Assembly (NCBI RefSeq): GCF_009739465.1
Contig: NZ_WHOM01000033.1
Location: forward strand, 177,085 to 241,084
Source of the DNA: Streptomyces apocyni
Lineage (GTDB): Bacteria > Actinomycetota > Actinomycetes > Streptomycetales > Streptomycetaceae
DNA: 64,000 nt
Direction: 5' to 3'
Part shown: positions 7,587 to 18,537 of the stretch, one piece after another
Position numbering within the stretch: the stretch's first letter is position 1
How the letters are laid out: every line of letters begins with the position of its first letter
Made by a program: the position numbers and the translations under genes
Notes under the pieces: model-generated
The model's input: the letters and a program-made list of their open reading frames with translations, nothing else
What the model was told of the DNA's origin: nothing
The model's database searches: none

Positions 7587-8129
7587 TCACCTGTCCGCCG
7601 GTTGCCTCCTGAGCACCTTTCCCCTTGCTCCAGGTGCCGCAACCTCCGCCGCGAGCATTCTGCGCAGGCATCCCAGGCACCGGGAACGTTCTGGCCCCAA
7701 AGACCCCTGTGAGATACCCAACTCCCCTGCGATCTCCCGGTAGGTCAGGTCCTTCGATGACAGCAGCGCGTCCAGCAGGCCTGGGCAGCGGCCGGGCAGT
7801 CTGCGCACGGCCGCGCGCACGGCGCGGCAGCGCTCGGCCGTCAGGGCGGCGCGCTCCGGGCCGCCGTCCGGTGCCGGGGGCTCGGTCGCGTACGGCTGCT
7901 CGTGGCGGGCCCTGCGGCGGGCGCGGCGTGATTCCGCGCGTACGGCGTGCCGCAGCCAGCGGGCGGGGTCGGGCGGTGGGTGTGCGGCGTCCAGCCGCTC
8001 CAGGAGGCGTAGCCACACCGCCTGTTCGAGGTCGGCGGGTTCGGTGCCGGAGCCGAGTGCCTCGGCGGCCGCTTCGGCGGCGAGGAGCGGGCGCAGCGCG
8101 CCTACCAGGTCTGATGCGTCGGTCTTCAT
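7587..8129 (-). CDS. ECF-like RNA polymerase sigma factor
   Basis: This 180-residue protein has sigma region 2-like helices (about 10-70, with DLEQAVWLRLLERL) and a region 4-like helix-turn-helix (about 125-160, LTYREIAGELGISQGSLGPERSRCL). That layout is typical of extracytoplasmic-function sigma factors of the short SigE/Streptomyces type. No anti-sigma gene is next to it. It precedes an acetyltransferase by 17 bp. A strong terminator separates it from the phosphodiesterase upstream, so it probably has its own promoter. Its regulon cannot be inferred. Confidence 0.75.
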   Translation of the reverse strand: MKTDASDLVGALRPLLAAEAAAEALGSGTEPADLEQAVWLRLLERLDAAHPPPDPARWLRHAVRAESRRARRRARHEQPYATEPPAPDGGPERAALTAERCRAVRAAVRRLPGRCPGLLDALLSSKDLTYREIAGELGISQGSLGPERSRCLGCLRRMLAAEVAAPGARGKVLRRQPADR

Positions 8130-8138
8130 GCCCGGCGG

Positions 8139-8180
8139 GACGCGGCCGACCCGGCGGGCGGTTGCCGGGTCGGCCGCGTC
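8139..8180 (-). terminator. Terminator after the glycerophosphodiesterase gene
   Basis: A perfect 17-bp stem (8139-8155 with 8164-8180) and 8-base loop start about 25 bases past the stop codon. Confidence 0.85.
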
Positions 8181-8203
8181 TCACTCGTGCGGGCGTGCGG
8201 TGA

Positions 8204-9379
8204 TCAGTCCTTGACGAAGTCGGCGGCCGCGAGCAGCGCCGTGTCCGGGTTGTCGGTGAAGATCCCGTCGATGCCCGTCTCGAAGTACCGCTTCAGGGCG
8301 CCGAAGGCGTCTCCGTAGGCGTTCGGGTCGGTGCCGCGCCGGAACTCGGTCGGCAGGAAGCGGTTCTCGTTGCGCAGGGTGTACGGGTGCAGCACCAGGT
8401 TCTTCGCGTGCGCGTCCGGGACCAGGGTGGTCGGGCTGCCCAGGCTGCCGTCGGCGTTCTTGGGGATGATCAGGTCGACCAGCGGGCCGATGCCCTGGGC
8501 GAAGGACGCGATCCACTTCAGTCCCTCGGGCGTGACCAGGTCGGCGACCGTGCGCGGGTCGCCCGCCTCGACGAAGTCCCACGGCCTGTCGTCCGGTGTC
8601 CACAGCAGCACTACGCGGGGTGTGTGGACCAGCCGCGCCATCCGCTGCATGCTGCTGGGCTCGAAGGACTGCAGGAACGTGGGCGAGTGCTTGCCGTGCC
8701 GTCCGTAGCGGCGCAGCAGCCGGGCGAGACGTTCCTCCAGGCCGAGGCCGATGCCGCGGAAGTAGCTGGGGTGCTTGGTCTCGACGTGCAGCCACACCTT
8801 GTGGCCGCGCCGCCTGCCCTGCTCGTCCGCCCAGCGCAGCACCTCCTCGAAGCTGGGCACCGTCCAGCGCCCGTCGTAGAGGGTGTTGCGCTGCCGGATG
8901 CCGGGGATACGTTCCACGGCGCGCAGCGTCTTGAGCTCGGCGAGCGTGAAGTCCTCGGTGAACCAGCCGGTGAGCTCGACCCCGTCGACCGTCTTGGTCA
9001 CCTTCCGGTCGGCGAACTCCGGGTGGTCCGCGACGTCCGTGGTGTCGGTGATGGCGTTCTCGTGGCGGCACACGAGGTGGCCGTCCTTGGTCGGTACCAG
9101 GTCCTGCTCGATGACGTGCGCGCCCATGTCCAGCGCCAGGTCGTACGCGCCGAAGGTGTGCTCGGGGCGGTAGCCACTGGCGCCGCGGTGTGCCACCACC
9201 GCCGGGACCGGAAGGTGCCGGTAGCCGCCGCGGGGCCCCCGCCCCTCGCCGGCGGCTCTCGCCGTGCCGGACAGGCCCAGGGTGGCTCCCCCGGCACCGA
9301 GGGCCGCGGCCGCTCCCAGTACCGCGCGCCGCCCCAGGCTTGTGCCCGGCTGCTGCTCCGTCGTCCTGCCCTGCGTCAT
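8204..9379 (-). CDS. Tat-exported glycerophosphodiester phosphodiesterase
   Basis: This exported enzyme hydrolyses deacylated phospholipid headgroups such as glycerophosphocholine to sn-glycerol 3-phosphate and an alcohol. The 391-residue precursor begins with a twin-arginine signal (LGRRAVLGAAAALGAGG, about 15-31) and an Ala-rich cleavage region. The catalytic HRGASGYRPEHT block is near residue 70, followed by the E-x-D metal/phosphate motif (EQDLVPTKDG) and a later LHVETKH segment. The ATG at 9379 is preceded by GGAAGGA at good spacing. It is monocistronic, with a terminator after it. GlpQ-type phosphate scavenging is the likely physiology. Confidence 0.88.
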   Translation of the reverse strand: MTQGRTTEQQPGTSLGRRAVLGAAAALGAGGATLGLSGTARAAGEGRGPRGGYRHLPVPAVVAHRGASGYRPEHTFGAYDLALDMGAHVIEQDLVPTKDGHLVCRHENAITDTTDVADHPEFADRKVTKTVDGVELTGWFTEDFTLAELKTLRAVERIPGIRQRNTLYDGRWTVPSFEEVLRWADEQGRRRGHKVWLHVETKHPSYFRGIGLGLEERLARLLRRYGRHGKHSPTFLQSFEPSSMQRMARLVHTPRVVLLWTPDDRPWDFVEAGDPRTVADLVTPEGLKWIASFAQGIGPLVDLIIPKNADGSLGSPTTLVPDAHAKNLVLHPYTLRNENRFLPTEFRRGTDPNAYGDAFGALKRYFETGIDGIFTDNPDTALLAAADFVKD

Positions 9380-9592
9380 AGGGGTCCTTCCCATTCAAGG
9401 TCCGGTCAAGGCGAGGCCCTGATGCTAGGGGCCTACGCCTGTTGTAGGGGAGACTCTTGGACGAACGTGGCGCCAACACACGTCAACACTGCGTATCCAT
9501 CTTGTGAACCCGATGTGCAATCCGCACGGACCCGCGAGTATCGTCCTCACCTGCACAGACCTCACCCTCACCCCTTGACACCGGAGGACTAG

Positions 9593-10264
9593 TTGTCCCG
9601 CTTTGCGTTCATCAAGGCAGTGCTCGGACCGGTCATGCGCCTGATGTTCCGCCCACGCGTGGAGGGCGCCGAGAACATCCCGGGCTTCGGGCCCGTGATC
9701 CTCGCGGGCAACCATCTGACGTTCATCGACTCGATGATCCTGCCGCTGGTCTGTGACCGGCAGGTGCTGTTCATCGGCAAGGACGAGTACGTCACGGGCA
9801 AGGGCGTCAAGGGGCGGCTGATGGCCTGGTTCTTCACCGGAGTCGGCATGATCCCGGTGGACCGGGACGGCGCGAACGGCGGGGTCGCGGCGCTGATGAC
9901 CGGGCGCCGGGTGCTGGAGGAGGGCCAGGTCTTCGGTATCTACCCGGAGGGCACCCGCTCCCCTGACGGCCGCCTCTACCGGGGCCGTACCGGCATCGCC
10001 CGGCTCACTCTGATGACGGGGGCGCCGGTGGTGCCGTTCGCGATGATCGGCACGGACAAGCTGCAGCCCGGTGGCGCGGGGTTCCCCCGGCCCGGGCGGG
10101 TGACGGTCCGCTTCGGTGAGCCGATGGAGTTCTCGCGCTACGACGGCATGGGCCGCGACCGCTATGTGCTGCGGGCGGTGACCGACTCGGTGATGACCGA
10201 GGTCATGGAGCTGTCGGGCCAGGAGTACGTGGACATGTACGCCACGAAGGCCAAGGCGGCGTAG
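9593..10264 (+). CDS. 1-acyl-sn-glycerol-3-phosphate acyltransferase (PlsC family)
   Basis: This 223-residue acyltransferase adds the second acyl chain to lysophosphatidate or a related lipid at the inner face of the membrane. The NHX4D catalytic motif reads NHLTFID with His41 and Asp46, and the glycerolipid-binding EGTR motif is at 119-122 (IYPEGTRSPDG). The start is TTG, chosen because GGAGG lies five bases before it and the family homology begins there. It is followed by a bidirectional terminator against the efflux gene. Several PlsC paralogues are usual in Streptomyces, so the exact acceptor is open. Confidence 0.88.
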   Translation: MSRFAFIKAVLGPVMRLMFRPRVEGAENIPGFGPVILAGNHLTFIDSMILPLVCDRQVLFIGKDEYVTGKGVKGRLMAWFFTGVGMIPVDRDGANGGVAALMTGRRVLEEGQVFGIYPEGTRSPDGRLYRGRTGIARLTLMTGAPVVPFAMIGTDKLQPGGAGFPRPGRVTVRFGEPMEFSRYDGMGRDRYVLRAVTDSVMTEVMELSGQEYVDMYATKAKAA

Positions 10265-10279
10265 CGCTCGCCGCCCTTG

Positions 10280-10321
10280 GGGCCTGTCTTCGCACCTTGG
10301 CCGGGGTGCGAAGACAGGCCC
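10280..10321. terminator. Bidirectional terminator between plsC-like and efflux genes
   Basis: A perfect 17-bp stem (10280-10296 with 10305-10321) fills the gap between two convergent stop codons and ends one base before the efflux-gene stop. Confidence 0.85.
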
Positions 10322-11866
10322 TTACGGGTGCTCGACGCCCTCTTCGAGGCGCTGGCCGCGTAGCAGGAACCAGGCGGCGACGGCGGTGGCGAAGAGCACC
10401 GCCGCGCCCACCCCGGCCGCCGCCTCGAACCCCTGCGTGAAGGCGTCCCGGGCCGCCGCGAGCAGGGCCGCGCTCTGCTCCGTCGGCAGGCTGGCGGCCG
10501 TCTCGACCGCCCCGCCGAGGGATTCCCTGGCCGCGTCCGCCGCGGCGGCGGGCACCCCGTCGGGTGTGGCGAAGCCCCGGTAGGTGCCGGTGACGATCGA
10601 GCCGAGCACCGCGATACCGAGCGCCGCGCCCAGTTCGTACGCCGTCTCGGAGACCGCGGACGCGGCTCCCGCCTGCTCCTTGGGGACGCTGGAGAGGATG
10701 ACGTCCGCCGTCACGGTGAAGGCGAGCCCGGCCCCCGCGCCGCCGATGAACAGGGCCACGACCAGCGACGGCACCGCGGTCTCCGCGTCCAGCGCCGTAC
10801 ACGCGGCGAGCGCCAGGCCGACCGCGGTGAGGCCGCCCGAGATGGCGATCCGCACCGACGTCCGGCGGGCCAGCACTCCGGCCGTGAGGCCGAGTACCAC
10901 CGCGCCCACGGCCGCGGGCAGTTCGATCAGCCCGGCTTCCAGGGGTGAGCGGCCCTGGACCAGTTGCAGGAACTGGGAGAGGAAGAAGACCAGACCGGAC
11001 AGGCCGAGGATGGTCAGCAGGTCGGCGAGGACCGCGCCGGAGAAGCCCCGGTGCTTGAACAGCCGCATGTCGAGCAGCGGCGAGGGCAGCGTGAGCTGTC
11101 GCCGGGCGAACCAGACCAGCGCGCCGGTCCCGACGGCGGCGGCGACCGCGATGTCCCAGCGGAAGCCGTGCACGGCCGCCTCCTTCACGGCGTACACGAC
11201 GGAGACCATGCCGACCAGTGAGAGGCCGACGCTGAGCAGGTCCCAGGGGCCGGGCGCCGGGTTACGCGACTCGGGCAGCAGCTTGACGCCCACGACGACC
11301 AGCACGGCCATCACCGGCAGGTTGATCAGAAAGACCGAGCCCCACCAGAAGTGCTCCAGCAGAAAGCCGCCCATGACCGGCCCGACGGCCGCGCCCGCGG
11401 ACGCCGCCGCACCCCAGATGCCGACGGCGAGGCTGCGCTCCCTGGGGTCGTGGAAGATGTTGCGGATCAGCGCCAGGGTGGACGGCATCAGCGTCGCGCC
11501 CGCCACACCGAGCAGCGCTCGCGCGGCGATCATCATCTCGGGGCTGGTGGCGTAGGCGTTGAGCACCGAGACGGCGCCGAACGCGACCGAGCCGATGAGC
11601 AGCAGCTTCTTGCGGCCGATACGGTCGCCGAGGCTGCCCATGGACACCAGCAGACCGGCGATGACGAACGAGTAGACGTCACCGATCCACAGCAGCTGGG
11701 TGCCGGACGGCTTCAGGTCCTCGCTGAGGAACGGGGTGGCCAGGCCCAGTACGGTCGCGTCGACCGCGACCAGCAGGACGGCCAGGACGAGCACGGCGAG
11801 CGCGAGCCAGCGCCCGGGATGCCGACCGCTGTGCGTGTCCGCTACCCGCTGCTCTGCGCTCGTCAT
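10322..11866 (-). CDS. MFS drug efflux transporter, 14-helix DHA2 (EmrB/QacA) type
   Basis: This 514-residue proton-driven exporter has about 14 hydrophobic helices. It carries the DHA-family features SLGDRIGRKKLLL (motif A, between helices 2 and 3) and GVAGATLMPSTLALIRNIF with later GAAASAGAAVGPVMGG (antiporter motif C). The length matches the family. It is encoded downstream of and four bases overlapping a TetR-type gene whose start region carries a palindromic operator. The pair therefore looks like a repressor-controlled multidrug or antibiotic efflux system. The substrate cannot be read from sequence. Confidence 0.9.
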   Translation of the reverse strand: MTSAEQRVADTHSGRHPGRWLALAVLVLAVLLVAVDATVLGLATPFLSEDLKPSGTQLLWIGDVYSFVIAGLLVSMGSLGDRIGRKKLLLIGSVAFGAVSVLNAYATSPEMMIAARALLGVAGATLMPSTLALIRNIFHDPRERSLAVGIWGAAASAGAAVGPVMGGFLLEHFWWGSVFLINLPVMAVLVVVGVKLLPESRNPAPGPWDLLSVGLSLVGMVSVVYAVKEAAVHGFRWDIAVAAAVGTGALVWFARRQLTLPSPLLDMRLFKHRGFSGAVLADLLTILGLSGLVFFLSQFLQLVQGRSPLEAGLIELPAAVGAVVLGLTAGVLARRTSVRIAISGGLTAVGLALAACTALDAETAVPSLVVALFIGGAGAGLAFTVTADVILSSVPKEQAGAASAVSETAYELGAALGIAVLGSIVTGTYRGFATPDGVPAAAADAARESLGGAVETAASLPTEQSAALLAAARDAFTQGFEAAAGVGAAVLFATAVAAWFLLRGQRLEEGVEHP

Positions 11867-12414
11867 CGCTCCACGCTCCGCCGTACTCCGCCGAGCAGCA
11901 ACTCGACGATCATGTATGAGAAGTCCTTCGCCGCGAGGCGGCCGTCCTGCACCGACCAGGCGCCGGCGCCGATCAGCCCGTACAGGGCCTCGGTCAGCCA
12001 GGCCGGGGACAGGTCGATACGGAACTCGCCCGCCTCCTGCCCGCGCCGGAACAGCACCGCGAACCGTTCGTCGATCCGCGCCCAGCCCTGGTGCTGCTGC
12101 TCGCCTTCGAAGAGCTGGTTCTCGGTGACCAGGAAGGCCAGGAACCCGGCGACCGGCTGCACCTCGACGACCAGCCGCCTCACGGCGTCGGACGCGGCGC
12201 CCTCGTCGAGCCGGGCGCGGTCCAGGGCCTCCTCCAGCTGGCGCAGGCCCAGCTCCTCCAGCGCCTTCACCAGCGCGTCCCGCCCGGCGAACTGCCGGTG
12301 CAGCGTGGCCCGGCTGATCCCGGCCGCCTTGGCCACCTCGTCCATGGTGGCGGTGGCTTTGCGGGTCAGCAGGTCAGCGGCGGAGCGCAGTACGTGTTCA
12401 CGATCAACAGCCAT
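11863..12414 (-). CDS. TetR family repressor
   Basis: This 183-residue regulator has an N-terminal helix-turn-helix (about 20-45, ATMDEVAKAAGISRATLHRQF) and a helical ligand-binding C-terminal domain. It probably represses itself and the efflux gene, with which its stop overlaps by four bases (ATGA). A perfect 18-bp palindrome lies 20 bp upstream of its start and a further half-site overlaps the start codon itself, so autorepression is likely. The inducer is unknown; presumably it is a substrate of the pump. Confidence 0.88.
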   Translation of the reverse strand: MAVDREHVLRSAADLLTRKATATMDEVAKAAGISRATLHRQFAGRDALVKALEELGLRQLEEALDRARLDEGAASDAVRRLVVEVQPVAGFLAFLVTENQLFEGEQQHQGWARIDERFAVLFRRGQEAGEFRIDLSPAWLTEALYGLIGAGAWSVQDGRLAAKDFSYMIVELLLGGVRRSVER

Positions 12415-12451
12415 GAGACAACAGTAACGCATGTGAGACATCATTGTCTCA
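12414..12451 (-). promoter_or_regulatory. TetR operator: palindrome plus extra half-site
   Basis: TGAGACA and TGTCTCA with a 4-base spacer (12434-12451) form a perfect palindrome. A direct repeat of the half-site, TGAGACA, occupies 12414-12420 and overlaps the repressor start codon. The position directly in front of the repressor-efflux operon is what autoregulation predicts. Confidence 0.75.
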
Positions 12452-12476
12452 TCCGCTGAGGGTGCGCGGACACACG

Positions 12477-12513
12477 TCGGGGCCCGGCCGCCCTGACGGC
12501 GACCGGGCCCCGA
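12477..12513 (-). terminator. Terminator after argH
   Basis: A 16-bp stem (12477-12492 with 12498-12513) has one C-A mismatch and a 5-base loop. It starts about 24 bases past the argH stop codon. Confidence 0.8.
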
Positions 12514-12536
12514 GAACCCCGATAACGACGTACGCG

Positions 12537-13973
<1,437 letters not shown>

Positions 13974-13992
13974 TCAAGGGGGTGGATGTGCG

Positions 13993-14027
13993 GCCGCCTC
14001 CCCGCCGTGTGCGGCCGGGGAGGCGGC
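13993..14027 (-). terminator. Hairpin between argG and argH
   Basis: A 12-bp stem (13993-14004 with 14016-14027), extended by an imperfect inner stem, lies about 60 bases past the argG stop. It could terminate or attenuate transcription into argH. Confidence 0.65.
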
Positions 14028-14029
14028 TG

Positions 14030-14074
14030 TCGTACTGCGCTCAGTCGTACCGCGTTCAGTCGTACCGCGCTCAG
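14030..14074. repeat. Three tandem 15-bp repeats between argG and argH
   Basis: Three head-to-tail units of TCGTACCGCGCTCAG, each differing by at most one base, lie between the argG stop and the argG-argH hairpin. Confidence 0.8.
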
Positions 14075-14086
14075 GGGTGAGGCTAC

Positions 14087-15280
<1,194 letters not shown>

Positions 15281-15296
15281 GGGTTTCTCCTTACGA

Positions 15297-15345
15297 TGCA
15301 TTCACTGTCGTGCATGAGTATGCAGGAGGCCGCATGATTCGTCAA
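15297..15345 (-). promoter_or_regulatory. argG promoter overlapped by ARG-box sequences
   Basis: On the minus strand, TTGACG (15340-15345), 17 bases, then CATACT (15317-15322) form a good -35/-10 pair. The -10 lies inside the palindrome TGCATGAGTATGCA (15311-15324), and another TGCAT is at 15297. TGCAT-rich palindromes are the known style of Streptomyces ArgR sites. Confidence 0.7.
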
Positions 15346-15399
15346 CGCGAGTCGCGATGAGGTGTCGCGCCAGGTAGTGGGCGGTGGGACGGAGCCCCC

Positions 15400-16071
15400 T
15401 CAGCGCGGCAGGAGCAGCAGGGTGCGCTCGCCGCCGGGACCCGGCGGCACGCCGTCGACGCGGTGGATGTCCAGGTCGAGGGCGCGGTAGCGGCCCAGCA
15501 CCTCGTCGGGGTCAGCGCCTCCGGCCACGATGGACGCCGGGGCGAACTCGGTGATCACGGCGGGCCGTTGGAAGCGGATGACGCGTTCCATGCCGCGCAT
15601 CACCCGGTGCTCGGCGCCCGCGGCGTCGATCCTGACCAGCGTGATGCCGGGGACGCCCGCCAGGAGGTCGTCCAGCCGCATCGCGGGGACCCGTACCAGC
15701 CCGCCATCTAGCCCGCCATCTAGCCCGCCATCTAGCCTCCCGCCGAGCCGGAGACCGACGGCTCCGTTGCGGTCGAGCGCGGCCACGGCCGGTGCGGCAT
15801 ACGTGCCCGGGGCATGGCGCTCCAGGTGGGCCGCGAGCAGCCAGTGGCGGCGCGGCTCCGGCTCGACCGCGATGACATGACCGCTGGCCCCGGTCAGCCG
15901 GGCCCCGAGCACCGCGTGGTGTCCGGTCCTGGCGCCCACATCGACGAAGGTGTCGCCGGGCCGCAGATGGCCGCGGAGCATCGCCGCGATCTCCGGCGCG
16001 ATCACCGCGGCAGGCGCCTGGTATGCCACGGTGGCGTCGGCCGCTCCGTACTCGACTGTTCCCATCGACAT
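15400..16071 (-). CDS. FkbM-family SAM-dependent methyltransferase
   Basis: This protein of about 223 residues has the SAM-binding motif TFVDVGARTGHHAVLGA near residues 42-58, the acidic VIAVEPEPRRHWLL after it, and the late VRIDAAGAEHRVMRGM block that is diagnostic of FkbM proteins (usually VDVEGAE; here the sequence is IDAAGAE). FkbM enzymes O-methylate sugars and secondary metabolites. The ATG at 16071 follows AAGGGG; a later ATG at 16065 and an upstream extension are possible. Three 12-bp repeats in frame insert DGGL units. It is an isolated gene with an unknown acceptor. Confidence 0.7.
   Translation of the reverse strand: MSMGTVEYGAADATVAYQAPAAVIAPEIAAMLRGHLRPGDTFVDVGARTGHHAVLGARLTGASGHVIAVEPEPRRHWLLAAHLERHAPGTYAAPAVAALDRNGAVGLRLGGRLDGGLDGGLDGGLVRVPAMRLDDLLAGVPGITLVRIDAAGAEHRVMRGMERVIRFQRPAVITEFAPASIVAGGADPDEVLGRYRALDLDIHRVDGVPPGPGGERTLLLLPR
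15697..15732. repeat. 12-bp tandem repeats coding for DGGL
   Basis: Three almost perfect 12-base units (agcccgccatc core) in frame code for repeated D-G-G-L in a loop of the FkbM-like protein. A partial fourth unit follows. Confidence 0.8.
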
Positions 16072-16182
16072 CCGCTGCCCCTTCCCCTCAGCGAGGCGGA
16101 CCGATTCCCCCAGCATCGTGCAACCCGGGGGACCCGTACTCGGGCCCCGATCGAGCCGGGGTCCAGTGAGATGATCAGCGCT

Positions 16183-16767
16183 ATGGGAAAAGTGCATGAA
16201 CGTATAGACGACAGGCTCCGCACCTTCATCGAGGCCCAGCCCATCTTCTTCACCGGGACCGCGCCGCTCTCCGGCGACGGCACGGTGAACCTCTCCCCCA
16301 AAGGCCTCACCGACTCACTGGCGGTCATCGACGACCGGACAGTGGCCTATCTGGACTTCGCCGGGAGCAACGCCGAGACCATCGCCCACCTCCGTGAGAA
16401 CGGCCGGATCACGCTGATGTGGTGCGCCTTCCAGGGACCGCCCAACATCGTGCGGGTACACGGCCACGGCGAGCCCGTGTTCCGCGACGACCCGCGCTTC
16501 ACCGAGCTGCTCGGTCACTTCACGGGCATCGACCCAAGCCCGCACGGACTGCGCGCGATCATCGTCGTGACGGCCGAACTGATCCGCGACAGCTGCGGGT
16601 ACGCGGTCCCCTATATGGCGTACGACGAGGACCGCGACCTGCACGCCAAGCGCTTCGCGCGCGAGGACGACGCCTCGCTGTCCGCGTACTTCGCGAAGAG
16701 GGACATCGCGAGGAGCATCGACGGCATGCCGGGGCTGCCGCTCCCGCTGCCACCCAGCAGCTTCTGA
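16183..16767 (+). CDS. Pyridoxamine 5'-phosphate oxidase-like flavoprotein
   Basis: This 194-residue split-barrel protein has the family pattern QPIFFTGTAPLSGDGTVNLSPKG near residues 19-41 and LDFAGSNAETIAHLRENGRITLM near 55-77, matching PPOX-class FMN/F420-binding proteins. These bind FMN, F420 or haem, and most are uncharacterised oxidoreductases; true PdxH activity is unlikely because the phosphate-binding Arg/Lys set is not evident. The ATG at 16183 fits homologues best; one at 16171 is possible. It is convergent with argR, leaving 20 bp between the stop codons. Confidence 0.75.
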   Translation: MGKVHERIDDRLRTFIEAQPIFFTGTAPLSGDGTVNLSPKGLTDSLAVIDDRTVAYLDFAGSNAETIAHLRENGRITLMWCAFQGPPNIVRVHGHGEPVFRDDPRFTELLGHFTGIDPSPHGLRAIIVVTAELIRDSCGYAVPYMAYDEDRDLHAKRFAREDDASLSAYFAKRDIARSIDGMPGLPLPLPPSSF

Positions 16768-16787
16768 CGTGTCTGAGTAACCGAAGC

Positions 16788-17321
16788 TCAGCGTTCGTTC
16801 TGGGCCAGGCGCAGCAGATGGTCGGCCAGCGCCTGGCCACCCGCTGGGTCACGGCTGATCAGCATCAGCGTGTCGTCGCCCGCGATCGTGCCGAGGATGG
16901 CCCGGAGTTCGGCCTGGTCGATGGCCGAGGCCAGGAACTGGGCCGCGCCCGGTGGCGTACGCAGCACCACCAGGTTCGCGGACGCCTCGGCGGAGATCAG
17001 CAGCTCGGCCGAGAGCCGCCGCATCCGCTCCTCCTTCGCCGACTCCCCCAGCGGGGCCTGCGGGGTGCGGAAGCCGCCCTCGCTGGGCACCGCGTAGATC
17101 AGCTCACCACCGGTGTTGCGGATCTTCACGGCGCCCAGTTCGTCCAGGTCACGGGAGAGTGTCGCCTGGGTGACGGAGAGCCCGTCGTCCGCGAGCAGCT
17201 TCGCCAACTGGCTCTGGGAGCGCACCGGTTGCCGGTTGAGGATGTCCACGATCCGGCGGTGTCGGGCGGTGCGGGTCTGCGGGACCGCTGGCCCGCCCGG
17301 TTCGTTCTCCTGCAGGCTCAT
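16788..17321 (-). CDS. argR: Arginine repressor ArgR
   Basis: This 177-residue arginine-sensing repressor acts as a hexamer. The N-terminal winged helix (about 18-90) contains [32 protein letters not shown], and the C-terminal domain (about 105-175) contains [10 protein letters not shown], the arginine-binding motif. It is the last gene of argC-J-B-D-R, seven bases after argD, so the repressor is made with the enzymes it controls. Its likely targets in the window are the ARG-box sequences in front of argC and argG. Confidence 0.94.
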   Translation of the reverse strand: MSLQENEPGGPAVPQTRTARHRRIVDILNRQPVRSQSQLAKLLADDGLSVTQATLSRDLDELGAVKIRNTGGELIYAVPSEGGFRTPQAPLGESAKEERMRRLSAELLISAEASANLVVLRTPPGAAQFLASAIDQAELRAILGTIAGDDTLMLISRDPAGGQALADHLLRLAQNER

Positions 17322-17328
17322 CGTCGTC

Positions 17329-18537
17329 TCATTCTGTGGGTCGTCCGTCCCCGTCGGCCTGGTGGGCCCCGTCCAGGACGCCGGGCAGTGCCTGGAGGAA
17401 CGCGTCCACCGCGTCGTCCCCGATGGTCAGGGCCGGCATCAGCCGGACCACATCCGGGGCCGGCGCGTTCACCAGCAGCCCTGCGTCCTGAGCCGCCTGC
17501 TGCACGCGGTGCGCCAGCGGCTCGGTGAGCACGATACCCAGCAGCAGCCCGGCGCCTCGGACATGGTCGATCAGAGGGTGGCCGGAACCCTCGATTCCGC
17601 CCCGGAGCTTCTCGCCCGTGCGCTTGACCTGGTCGAGCAGTCCGTCCGCGGCGATCGTGTCGAGTACGGCCAGACCGGCGGCGCACGCCACCGGGTTCCC
17701 GCCGAAGGTGGTGCCGTGCTGGCCGGGCCGCACCAGGTCGGCCGCCGCGCCGAAGGCGACGACCGCGCCGATCGGGAGTCCGCCGCCGAGGCCCTTGGCC
17801 AGGGTGATCACATCCGGCTCGACGCCCTCTTCGGCCTGGTACGCGAACCAGTGGCCGGTGCGCCCGATGCCGGTCTGCACCTCGTCGAGTGCCAGCAGGG
17901 TGCCGGTGGCGGCGGTGATCTCCCTGGCCGCCCGGAGGTAGCCGGGCGGCGGTACAACGACGCCGTTCTCGCCCTGGATCGGCTCGATCAGGACGAACGC
18001 GGTCTGTTCGGTGACGGCCGCTCGCAGCGCCTCGACATCGCCGTACGGCACATGTGTGACGTCGCCGGGCAGCGGCTGGAAGGGGCCCTGCTTGGCGGGC
18101 TGGCCGGTGAGCGCGAGCGCGCCCATGGTGCGGCCGTGGAAGCCGCCGTCGGTCGCGACCATGTGGCTGCGCCCGGTCAGCCGCCCCAGCTTGAAGACGG
18201 CTTCGGACGCCTCCGTACCGGAGTTGCAGAAGAAGACCCGGCCGGGGCGGCCCGCGTGCTGGAGCAGCCGCTCGGCGAGGTCGACGGGCGGCTCCGCCAT
18301 GAACAGGTTGGAGACATGGCCGAGGGTGGCGACCTGGTCGCTGACCGCGCGGACGACGGCGGGGTGCGCGTGCCCGAGCGCGTTCACGGCGATGCCGCCG
18401 ACGAAGTCCAGGTACTCGATGCCGTCCGCGTCCCACACCTTGGCGCCCTCGCCGCGCACCAGCGCCAGCTTCGGGGTGCCGTAGTTGTCCATGAGCGCGC
18501 CCTGCCAGCGCTGTGTGAGCTCGTCGTTGCTGGTCAT
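17329..18537 (-). CDS. argD: Acetylornithine aminotransferase
   Basis: This PLP enzyme converts N-acetylglutamate semialdehyde to N-acetylornithine. It has 402 residues, with the pyridoxal lysine at 248 ([12 protein letters not shown]), the phosphate-contacting NSGTEAS at 105-111 and [12 protein letters not shown] around 217-228. The gene overlaps argB by four bases and precedes argR by seven, inside the arginine operon. Confidence 0.95.
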   Translation of the reverse strand: MTSNDELTQRWQGALMDNYGTPKLALVRGEGAKVWDADGIEYLDFVGGIAVNALGHAHPAVVRAVSDQVATLGHVSNLFMAEPPVDLAERLLQHAGRPGRVFFCNSGTEASEAVFKLGRLTGRSHMVATDGGFHGRTMGALALTGQPAKQGPFQPLPGDVTHVPYGDVEALRAAVTEQTAFVLIEPIQGENGVVVPPPGYLRAAREITAATGTLLALDEVQTGIGRTGHWFAYQAEEGVEPDVITLAKGLGGGLPIGAVVAFGAAADLVRPGQHGTTFGGNPVACAAGLAVLDTIAADGLLDQVKRTGEKLRGGIEGSGHPLIDHVRGAGLLLGIVLTEPLAHRVQQAAQDAGLLVNAPAPDVVRLMPALTIGDDAVDAFLQALPGVLDGAHQADGDGRPTE

